A stretch of 14,461 bases of DNA from DATLNM01 sp035536775. Lineage in GTDB: Bacteria; Actinomycetota; CADDZG01; WHSQ01. The notes below the pieces were generated by a model. That model worked only from the letters and a program-made list of their open reading frames with translations, was not told the origin of the DNA and made no database searches. The translations under genes and the position numbers were made by a program. Where the stretch lies: assembly GCA_035536775.1 (NCBI GenBank), contig DATLNM010000002.1, positions 1 to 14,461 of the forward strand, written 5' to 3'. Below, piece by piece: positions 5,817-11,994 of the stretch (its first letter is position 1; each line of letters opens with the position of its first letter).

Positions 5817-7049
5817 TCAGGCCTCTTCGATCATCCGTCTGCCGAGATCGAGCGCCGCGCTCGTGGCGATGCCGCGGATGTTGCTGCGATCGCCGTAGCC
5901 CTTGACGCGCCGGACCTCGGTGCGCCCACCGACGCATGCACCCACGAACACCGTGCCCACCGGCATACCGTCCTGCTCGGCGGGACCCGCCACGCCCGTG
6001 GCGGAGACGCCGAGGTCGGCTTTGAACTTCCGCGCCGCGGCCTCAGCGAGCGCGCCGGCGGCCTCTTCGCTGACAGGTCCGGGGCCTTGAAGGATCGCTG
6101 GGTCCACCTCCGCTACGTGCTCCTTGGACTCCGTCGAGTAGCACACCAGCGACCCGAGGTAATAGTCGCCCGATCCGCCAATATCGCTGAGGGTTGCTCC
6201 GATCAATCCCCCGGTAAGAGACTCGGCCACCGCGACGGTAATGCCGCGTTCCCGGAGCATCTCGCCGAGCGCCGACGCGATCGTCGAGTGATCACCCGGA
6301 ACGGCCGCACGACCGAGGCGTTCACGCAGCGCGGACTCGACGGGTGCGATGAGGCCTAGCGCTTCCGATTCGGTTGCCGCTTTCGCGGTGATGCGCAGGC
6401 GGACCTGCCCGTGGCTCGCGAGAAAGGCGATCGTCGGGTTCGTCTGCGCGTCGACGATGTCCGCGACCTTCTCGTGCGTCGCCGACTCGCCTAGACCCAT
6501 GACGAGGACGTGACGGCTGAGGATGACGGAATCGCCGGCACGCGCCCTCAGCAGCGGCAACACCGTCTTGCCAAGCATCGCCTCCATCTCCCATGGCACG
6601 CCCGGAAGCGCAACGACCAGCGCGTCACCGTGATCGAGATAGAAGCCGGGCGCGGTTCCCTCGGGCGCGATCGGGTTGGCGCCCTGGGGCAGATCAGCCT
6701 GCTTGAGATTCGCCTCGGGCATGTCGCGACCGAACCTCTTGAAGACCGTTTCGATCTGTTCGACGAGCTCGGGAACGCGTTCTAAGGGACGGCCGGCTAC
6801 TTCCGCGATCGCTTCGCGTGTGATGTCATCGGGGGTGGGTCCCAGGCCGCCGGTGATGATGACTGCGTCCGAACGTTCGATAGAGGTTCTGATCGCGGCA
6901 CACATGCGCTCGTGGTTGTCGCCGACCACGACGTGCCACATGACGTCGATCCCGACGGTCGCGAGCGCGGTCGAGATCCGCTGCGCGTTCGTATTGACGA
7001 TCTGCCCGAGAAGGAGCTCGGTACCGATACCGATGATCTCGGCTCTCAC
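5817..7049 (-). CDS. cinA: CinA: competence/damage-inducible protein with nicotinamide-nucleotide amidase domain
   Basis: CinA recycles pyridine nucleotides by converting NMN to NaMN and is a standard neighbour of recA. The 410-residue length is normal. The N-terminal MoCF-like domain starts AEIIGIGTELLLGQIVNTN and carries ITGGLGPTPDD (65-75). The C-terminal PncC amidase domain (about 257-408) carries AESLTGG (275-281) and GVSATGVAGP (347-356). The start is GTG at 7047-7049, which overlaps the pgsA stop (GTGA) and places the conserved AEIIGIGTE at residue 3; the reading frame stays open to 7313 but that part is antisense-like shadow inside pgsA. The TGA stop is followed by C and by the thpR reading in the same frame. 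It is cytoplasmic and co-transcribed with pgsA. Confidence 0.95.
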   Translation of the reverse strand: MRAEIIGIGTELLLGQIVNTNAQRISTALATVGIDVMWHVVVGDNHERMCAAIRTSIERSDAVIITGGLGPTPDDITREAIAEVAGRPLERVPELVEQIETVFKRFGRDMPEANLKQADLPQGANPIAPEGTAPGFYLDHGDALVVALPGVPWEMEAMLGKTVLPLLRARAGDSVILSRHVLVMGLGESATHEKVADIVDAQTNPTIAFLASHGQVRLRITAKAATESEALGLIAPVESALRERLGRAAVPGDHSTIASALGEMLRERGITVAVAESLTGGLIGATLSDIGGSGDYYLGSLVCYSTESKEHVAEVDPAILQGPGPVSEEAAGALAEAAARKFKADLGVSATGVAGPAEQDGMPVGTVFVGACVGGRTEVRRVKGYGDRSNIRGIATSAALDLGRRMIEEA

Positions 7050-7576
7050 GATGGCACCTCGGCCGCTCGCTCCATCTTTCGGAAGTAACGGACACCTGAG
7101 GTGATCGTGACGATGACAGCGGCCGCCAAGAGCACCCAGTGGACCGGGTTGTGATCGGGCCAGGGCAGCAGCCACCACGACACCATCGATATCTGAAGGA
7201 CGGTCTTGAGCTTGCCGCCACCCGAGGCCGGCAGATCCCGTCCCGCGCGCACGATCTGGGTTCGGAGGATCTGGACGGCCAGCTCCCGGACCGCGATAAC
7301 GATGGCGGCCCACAGTGGGAAATCGCGCGTGTCAACCAGCACGTAGAGCGCGGAGCCGACCAGGAGCTTGTCAGCAGTCGGATCGAGGAATTGGCCCATA
7401 CGGGTGACAAGCTTGTACTTACGCGCGAGGTAGCCGTCGAGAGAATCGGACGCCGACGCGACGAGGAAGACGACGAACGCTGCTATGGCTGTCGCCGTCG
7501 ACCCCTCGTAAACGAGCCACACAAAGACGGGCACCAATGCGATGCGCGCCATGGTGACTGCGTTTGCTTTATTCAC
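7046..7576 (-). CDS. pgsA: CDP-diacylglycerol-glycerol-3-phosphate 3-phosphatidyltransferase
   Basis: This integral membrane enzyme of 176 residues makes phosphatidylglycerol phosphate from CDP-diacylglycerol. The full CDP-alcohol phosphotransferase signature D-x2-DG-x2-AR-x8-G-x3-D-x3-D is present as D44, D47-G48, A51-R52, G61, D65 and D69. Several membrane helices surround it (about 10-40, 72-100 and 125-165). The GTG start at 7574-7576 is preferred because NKANAVTMARI then aligns with the family's N-terminal 'NxPNxLTxxRI'; an ATG eight codons later is possible. No ribosome binding site is visible. The repeat arrays lie 31 bp upstream. Phosphatidylglycerol synthase is the likely activity given the cinA/rimO context, though related CDP-alcohol transferases share the motif. 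Confidence 0.92.
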   Translation of the reverse strand: MNKANAVTMARIALVPVFVWLVYEGSTATAIAAFVVFLVASASDSLDGYLARKYKLVTRMGQFLDPTADKLLVGSALYVLVDTRDFPLWAAIVIAVRELAVQILRTQIVRAGRDLPASGGGKLKTVLQISMVSWWLLPWPDHNPVHWVLLAAAVIVTITSGVRYFRKMERAAEVPS

Positions 7577-7607
7577 GGAGATGGAGGCTATGCGCGCTCA
7601 CGGGGGT

Positions 7608-7709
7608 ACGCCGGTCAGCCGGGCACGCCGGTCAGCCGGGCACGCCGGTCAGCCGGGCACGCCGGTCAGCCGGGCACGCCGGTCAGCCGGGCACGCCGGT
7701 CAGCCGGGT
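7608..7709. repeat. Left array: six tandem copies of a 17-bp repeat
   Basis: The unit ACGCCGGTCAGCCGGGC repeats six times without gaps (starts 7608, 7625, 7642, 7659, 7676, 7693). All copies are identical except the last base of the sixth (T for C). Each has the pattern CCGG-TCAG-CCGG plus five bases, so the unit is partly palindromic. As 17 is not a multiple of three and all frames stay open, it gives only spurious open reading frames. It lies in the rimO-pgsA gap, 31 bp upstream of the pgsA start. Confidence 0.95.
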
Positions 7710-7723
7710 ACGACAAGGACTTA

Positions 7724-7811
7724 TGCCCGGGACGACCGGCTGCCCGGGCGACCGGCTGACCGGGACGACCGGCTGCCCGGGACGACCGGCTGCCCGGGAC
7801 GACCGGCTGAC
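7724..7811. repeat. Right array: about five tandem copies of a related 17-bp repeat in inverse orientation
   Basis: The unit ACGACCGGCTGCCCGGG starts at 7732, 7765 and 7782. A 16-bp variant starts at 7749 (initial A missing, CTGA for CTGC), and partial copies lie at 7724-7731 and 7799-7811. Its reverse complement shares the core CCGG(T/G)CAGCCGG with the left array (12-13 of 17 positions by my alignment). The two arrays therefore form an imperfect inverted pair around a unique centre (7710-7723). It begins two bases after the rimO stop on the minus strand. Confidence 0.92.
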
Positions 7812-7813
7812 GG

Positions 7814-9169
7814 TTAGGGCAGTGGAGCGGTTCCGATCAGGTCCGCGCCCTCATTGGCTGTGATCTCGACCCCGATGTAATCGCCGACCGAGGTACCAGT
7901 CGGGGCTTCGAAGCGGACCTCGCCGTCGATCTCGGGGGCCTCGCGTTTCGAACGGCCGGTCCACGCTCCTTCGGAGATGTCGAACCGCTCGACGAGGACC
8001 TCAAGTGTCTGCCCGACGAGGGTCTCGGCGCGCCGGGTCATGGTCTCTTGTGCGGCCGTCGAAACGGTGTCCGCGCGCATCCGGGCGAGAAATGGGTCGA
8101 CCTGGTCGTCGAGATCGTGCGAGCGAGTGCCGGGCTCGCGCGAGTATTCGAAGACGCCGGCCCAGTCGAGGTCCGTCTCCTCGACGAAGGACCGCACGGC
8201 CTCGGCATCGTCGTCGGTTTCGCCGGGGAATCCCATGATGAACGTCGAGCGGACGCCGGCAAGGGGGTCGGCGGTCCGGATCCGCTCGACCATGGACGTG
8301 AAGCGCTCTCTGCTCCCCCACCGCCCCATGGCTTTGAGGATCGACGGACTCACGTGCTGAAGCGAAAGATCGAAATACGAGACGACTTTCTCGGATCCGA
8401 GGATCGTGTCGATGAGCTCTTCGCTCACCCCTTGCGGATGGAGATACATCAAGCGGATGCGTCGGATGCCGTCGACTCCCTCGAGGCGCCGGAGCATCGT
8501 CGTGAGGTTGCCCTCGTTGCTGTCGCGCCCCCACATCACTGAGTCCTGGCTCACCAGCGACAACTCCGACACGCCCGCGGCGGCCAGGTGGTGTGCCTCG
8601 GTTTCGATGGTCTCGAGCGAGCGCGACCGGAACTTCCCACGCATCAACGGGATGGCGCAGAAGGTGCAGCCGCGATCGCATCCTTCGGCGATCTTGAGGT
8701 ACGCCCACGGCGCGCGCCCGAACCTGAGGCGTGGGCTCGCTGCGATCGTCGCGTCCCAGTACGCCGGGTCGAACCGTGTGCCCGGGTCACCGTGGATGCG
8801 CGTCTCGAGGGTGCCGGCCGCGACCTGGTCCACGATCTCCGACACGCGTCCGTACGCGGCGAAATCGACGAGCGCATCGACCTCGGGCAACTCATCGGCA
8901 AGCTCGCCGGCCGAACGCGCCACGAGGCATCCCGTGAGGATCAACCCTCGGAGTCCGGCAGACTCCTTCAGGTCCGCGATGTCGAGTACCTCCTCGACGG
9001 TCTCCCTGCGAGCCGGGTCGATGAAGCCGCACGTGTTGACGAGCACGACCTCGGCATCATCGACGTGCTCGACGACATCATGGCCGCCCGCGGCGAGCAG
9101 CCCACCGAGCCCTTCGGAATCGATCGCGTTCTTAGGACACCCAAGCGTGACGATCGAGACGCGCGACAT
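7814..9169 (-). CDS. rimO: Ribosomal protein S12 methylthiotransferase RimO
   Basis: This is a radical-SAM enzyme that methylthiolates an Asp of ribosomal protein uS12. Of 451 residues, the N-terminal MTTase domain has cysteines 11 (TLGCPKN), 47 (NTCGFI) and 81 (TGCLVAR) for the auxiliary cluster. The radical-SAM motif is GCDRGCTFCAIP with Cys164, 168 and 171, followed by RGKFRSR. A TRAM-like domain occupies about 385-451. TLGCPKNxxDSE and the length favour RimO over MiaB. The ATG at 9167-9169 starts directly before the conserved SRVSIVTLGCPKN block. The 102-bp upstream gap holds two weak inverted repeats (9172-9187 and 9203-9228) and no obvious ribosome binding site. The stop directly abuts the repeat arrays. 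Confidence 0.95.
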   Translation of the reverse strand: MSRVSIVTLGCPKNAIDSEGLGGLLAAGGHDVVEHVDDAEVVLVNTCGFIDPARRETVEEVLDIADLKESAGLRGLILTGCLVARSAGELADELPEVDALVDFAAYGRVSEIVDQVAAGTLETRIHGDPGTRFDPAYWDATIAASPRLRFGRAPWAYLKIAEGCDRGCTFCAIPLMRGKFRSRSLETIETEAHHLAAAGVSELSLVSQDSVMWGRDSNEGNLTTMLRRLEGVDGIRRIRLMYLHPQGVSEELIDTILGSEKVVSYFDLSLQHVSPSILKAMGRWGSRERFTSMVERIRTADPLAGVRSTFIMGFPGETDDDAEAVRSFVEETDLDWAGVFEYSREPGTRSHDLDDQVDPFLARMRADTVSTAAQETMTRRAETLVGQTLEVLVERFDISEGAWTGRSKREAPEIDGEVRFEAPTGTSVGDYIGVEITANEGADLIGTAPLP

Positions 9170-9271
9170 GAGCCCATGCTAGTGGGCACTCCCGGCGCGG
9201 CGGGCAGGGGCCTAGCCGTCCACCTGCCTAAGCGGATCGGACAGCGAGGATGAGCGCGGAGGTCGAGGAGC

Positions 9272-11044
9272 CTAGTTCGGAGGGTAGGTCGGCCCGGGCG
9301 GCGGCGGGCTCGATGACTCCGGTGGTGGCGAGTTGGTCGGCTCGGGGGCAGGTGGGCTCGACGCCTCCGGGGATGGCTGCGCCGGCGGCGTAGATGGTGG
9401 CGGCCCCTGGGGGTTCGACGGCTGCGGCGTAGGGGTCGGATAGGTCCACGAAGTGGGAGAGGCCCATGGTGTCGGGGTCCCCGTCGGGTGCGCTGTGGCG
9501 TTCGAGGTGGCCGTCGGCGTGGGTGTCGGGAACGGCGCGGGTCGCGGGATCGTCTGCGGGACGTCGGCGAGGATGATGTCGAGGCCCGACAACGCGCCGA
9601 GGCTTCGGATACGGACGGTGATGCCGATCGCGCTGCCGGGCGCGAGCGCGCTGCTGGGAGTCGTTCCCGGCGCGAACTTGCGCTTACCGGTTACACCCGG
9701 CCACAGGTCACCGGCATCACCCTTCTCGTACTCGTCTTGCGACGCGCCGAGCTCGTTGAGACCGTCGGCTTGGACGAGGTGGACCATCCTGCGACTGCCG
9801 TCGTTGTCGGACGCGGACTCGTCGATCCTCCAGATCGCGATGCCCTCGGCGGGCATATCTGCCGACCACACGCTGCGCTGGCGATTCTCGATCAGGTAGT
9901 AGAGCGTGGAGGGGCCGCCCGAGGGAACCTTGTACAGCTCGGGTTTGCCGCCAGAACCCCTCAGGTCGAGCGATCCCAATGAGCTACGTCTGAGGTCTTT
10001 CTTCGCAACCAGAGGCTGCGCCCATCCGAGGTGCATCTTGCTCCACGGCGATAACGGCATCGGGCGCCACGGGTGCTCTCCGGTGAATCCGAACGTACCC
10101 GTCGCCATCAGGTCCCACGGGCCGACGCCGCCCGGGCTCGAACCGTCGGTGTCATACAGGTCGGGAAGCCCAAGCACATGTCCGAACTCGTGGGCGAAGA
10201 TCCCGATGGAGATCAGCTTGTCAGGCGCGCCCGGCGCGCTGTACAGCGATCGCGCGTAGCCCTCGGGAACGACGGTGAAGTCGCTGACCCGAGCAGCACG
10301 TCCGTTCGCACAGACATCGTCGGTCTCGTATGCCTGAGACAGGAACCAGTGGATGGACCAGATGCCGCTCCCGACCTCCTCCGCGCCCGGACCCGCGTGT
10401 ACGACGAAGACGGTGTCGACGTACCCGTCCCGGTCGGTGTCGCCCTTGCAGAAGTCCATCGAGCTGTCGGCTCGCTCCACCGCGTCCTCGACCAGAGTGC
10501 GGTCGTTGGGCACGCTGTTCTGGTAGCCCTCGCTCGATCCCGAGTAGGCCTTGTAGGTGCGCGGCATTCGCAGCCACCTATCGGTCACGACGCCCGTCAC
10601 ATCCAGGAGCCCTGACGATTGATCGTCGTAGTAGTCACGCAACGAACCTGCACCGTGGGGATAGTCCTTCTCGAACAACAGACGCTTGTAGGCGCGCGGT
10701 GGATGTTGTTTCTTGCTGGCCCCCTCGTCGCTGAAGTCCGCAAGGATCACGGGGATGAACGCGGTGCCCGAGACAGGTCCGTCACCGGGCGAACCACCTG
10801 AGAACGCAGCGTTCTTGCTGTCAGTGGAGGCGAGGCCGCGCGCACTACGACCGTAGGGAACGTGGAACGCGGCGCGCTCGGCACCGGAAGGGATGTCGCC
10901 GGGATGCAGAGAGAATCCCGGCGCGTCCGATGGGCTACTCGCCAATGTCCCCGAAGAGGCGGACGCAGGCGCGCCCACGGCGACGATCGCCGTCGCCGGG
11001 ACGAACAGGGCTAGCACGACAAGAAGGGTCCAACGGGAACGCAT
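9272..11044 (-). CDS. Secreted M6-family (immune inhibitor A-like) metalloprotease
   Basis: This is an exported zinc protease of 590 residues. The signal peptide covers about 1-30 (ending SAS). The catalytic motif is HEFGHVLGLPDLYD at 285-298, with His285, Glu286 and His289 of HExxH and further Asp residues, and a likely Met-turn GPWDLM at 309-313. An Asp-rich DTDRDGYVD (202-210) looks like a calcium-binding loop. The M6 domain runs from about 95 to 345, with a beta-rich region to 498. Residues 499-590 are a Pro/Thr/Ser tail without LPxTG or a membrane helix, so it is either released or held by other means. ATG at 11042-11044 is the start; there is no ribosome binding site, and a possible promoter would make the mRNA leaderless. 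It interrupts the usual run between rodZ and rimO. Confidence 0.9.
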   Translation of the reverse strand: MRSRWTLLVVLALFVPATAIVAVGAPASASSGTLASSPSDAPGFSLHPGDIPSGAERAAFHVPYGRSARGLASTDSKNAAFSGGSPGDGPVSGTAFIPVILADFSDEGASKKQHPPRAYKRLLFEKDYPHGAGSLRDYYDDQSSGLLDVTGVVTDRWLRMPRTYKAYSGSSEGYQNSVPNDRTLVEDAVERADSSMDFCKGDTDRDGYVDTVFVVHAGPGAEEVGSGIWSIHWFLSQAYETDDVCANGRAARVSDFTVVPEGYARSLYSAPGAPDKLISIGIFAHEFGHVLGLPDLYDTDGSSPGGVGPWDLMATGTFGFTGEHPWRPMPLSPWSKMHLGWAQPLVAKKDLRRSSLGSLDLRGSGGKPELYKVPSGGPSTLYYLIENRQRSVWSADMPAEGIAIWRIDESASDNDGSRRMVHLVQADGLNELGASQDEYEKGDAGDLWPGVTGKRKFAPGTTPSSALAPGSAIGITVRIRSLGALSGLDIILADVPQTIPRPAPFPTPTPTATSNATAHPTGTPTPWASPTSWTYPTPTPQPSNPQGPPPSTPPAQPSPEASSPPAPEPTNSPPPESSSPPPPGPTYPPN

Positions 11045-11049
11045 AGGTC

Positions 11050-11079
11050 ATTACTCGTGCATTTGGCCCACGACCTCAA
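11050..11079 (-). promoter_or_regulatory. Possible promoter of the M6 protease gene
   Basis: On the minus strand TTGAGG (11074-11079) and AGTAAT (11050-11055) are separated by 18 bases, a weak -35/-10 match. Transcription would begin at about the ATG of the protease, giving a leaderless mRNA, which agrees with the missing ribosome binding site. This is a pattern match only. Confidence 0.3.
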
Positions 11080-11146
11080 TAGAGATGCGGACAGTACGTA
11101 GACGCTTTCCGAAGATGCGTAGATGGAATGTCCGGTTTGTGGCGAC

Positions 11147-11938
11147 TCAGTCGTAGGTGTCGATGTCCTCGGGTAGATCGATGACGAGCGGATCGACGCC
11201 ACCGGGCGAGCCGATATCGACGTCGTTGACGATCAGCTCCACCCCGTCGGGGAATCCGAGGACGATCTTCATCGTCTCGTCGGCGGTGAAGGTCTCCGTC
11301 GCTCCCTCCTCGAGCGTGTCGCTGAAGATCGTCGTCCCATCAGACGTGATGTCGACCCAGCAATCGGCATTCGCCGCGACGACGGTGACTTCTATGCCGT
11401 CCTCAAAGGTGATCGGTCCGCCTTCCGAAATCTCATCCAACGATGTGCCGGTGGGCGTAGGCGTCACGATGATCACGCTGGGGAGGTCCCCGGGCGCGAT
11501 GGGCGACGCGGTTGGTCTCACGGTCTCCCTCGCGCTCTGCGGTTCTTCTTCGGGCCCCGTCAGAAGACCCACGATTGCGAACAGGAGCACGCCGGCAAAC
11601 GCGATGACAACACCTAGGGCCCAGTTGTTGAGACGGCGTCGCTCCTTCGGAACTCGTCGAGCGCGCCGTTGCAACGCGACAATCTGCGACGCGTCGATCG
11701 CGTGCGCATGACGCCTGTCAAACTCGTCGAGAAGAGGCCCGGGATCGACGTGAAGAAAGCGCGCGTAGGTACGCAGGAACCCCCGCACATAGGCGGGCGA
11801 CAGGAAGTCGAATTCATCCGACTCCATCCGCATCAAGAACTCTCGCTTGATGCGCGTGTCTTCGGCGGCTCTCTCGATGCTCACTCGGCGGCGACGCCGG
11901 GCAGCGGTGAGATAGGCGCCCATGGTGGGTTTGCTCAC
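11147..11938 (-). CDS. RodZ-like protein: HTH domain, membrane helix, DUF4115 domain
   Basis: This is a 263-residue single-pass membrane protein with the RodZ layout. Residues about 6-68 form the cytoplasmic HTH_25 domain (GAYLTAARRRRRVSIERAAEDTRI, then LSPAYVRGFLRTYARFL). A basic stretch (91-103) precedes the membrane helix (106-127). A Pro/Thr linker (139-165) leads to an extracytoplasmic DUF4115-type beta domain (about 175-255: VTVVAANADCWVDITSDG). RodZ links MreB to the cell-wall elongation machinery, though actinobacterial versions are less studied. The GTG at 11936-11938 has GGAG five bases upstream; an ATG five codons later is possible. It lies 56 bp downstream of ftsK, a constant partner in actinobacteria. 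Confidence 0.88.
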   Translation of the reverse strand: MSKPTMGAYLTAARRRRRVSIERAAEDTRIKREFLMRMESDEFDFLSPAYVRGFLRTYARFLHVDPGPLLDEFDRRHAHAIDASQIVALQRRARRVPKERRRLNNWALGVVIAFAGVLLFAIVGLLTGPEEEPQSARETVRPTASPIAPGDLPSVIIVTPTPTGTSLDEISEGGPITFEDGIEVTVVAANADCWVDITSDGTTIFSDTLEEGATETFTADETMKIVLGFPDGVELIVNDVDIGSPGGVDPLVIDLPEDIDTYD

Positions 11939-11975
11939 CCGCGCTCCGAGGCCTCGCTATCAGGGACGGTAAGAA

Positions 11976-11981
11976 AGTATA
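11976..11981 (-). promoter_or_regulatory. Possible -10 element upstream of the rodZ-like gene
   Basis: TATACT on the minus strand (11976-11981) matches TATAAT at five of six positions in the short ftsK-rodZ gap, about 38 bases before the GTG start. No convincing -35 is present at 16-18 bases, so confidence is low. Confidence 0.3.
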
Positions 11982-11994
11982 GAAGCGGGCTCGG

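Noticed and set aside
5607..6359. Plus-strand open frame opposite thpR and cinA (250 codons)
   Set aside because: Both minus-strand genes are clearly real by family motifs; the opposite frame shows none.
7050..7313. N-terminal extension of cinA upstream of the GTG at 7049
   Set aside because: It lies inside pgsA in another frame, is Arg/Pro-rich and precedes the conserved CinA start AEIIGIGTE; the GTGA overlap with pgsA is the natural start.
7608..7811. CRISPR array
   Set aside because: Units follow each other directly with no unique spacers, are only 17 bp, and no cas gene is near.
7139..7863. Plus-strand open reading frames across the repeat arrays, coding for repetitive Gly/Pro/Arg peptides
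   Set aside because: All three frames stay open because a 17-bp GC-rich repeat without stops forces it. The frames also run antisense through pgsA and rimO, and the peptide has no non-repetitive conserved part.
8406..9182. Long plus-strand open frame opposite rimO (258 codons)
   Set aside because: Antisense shadow of a well-conserved gene in GC-rich DNA; Ser/Arg/Pro-rich composition and no motif.
9172..9187. GCCCA-N6-TGGGC inverted repeat next to the rimO start as a riboswitch or attenuator
   Set aside because: Only a 5-bp stem with nothing else of a known regulatory RNA around it; expected by chance in GC-rich DNA.
9272..9560. Sortase (LPxTG) anchor in the Pro-rich tail of the M6 protease
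   Set aside because: The tail ends PGPTYPPN with no LPxTG, no hydrophobic helix and no basic end.
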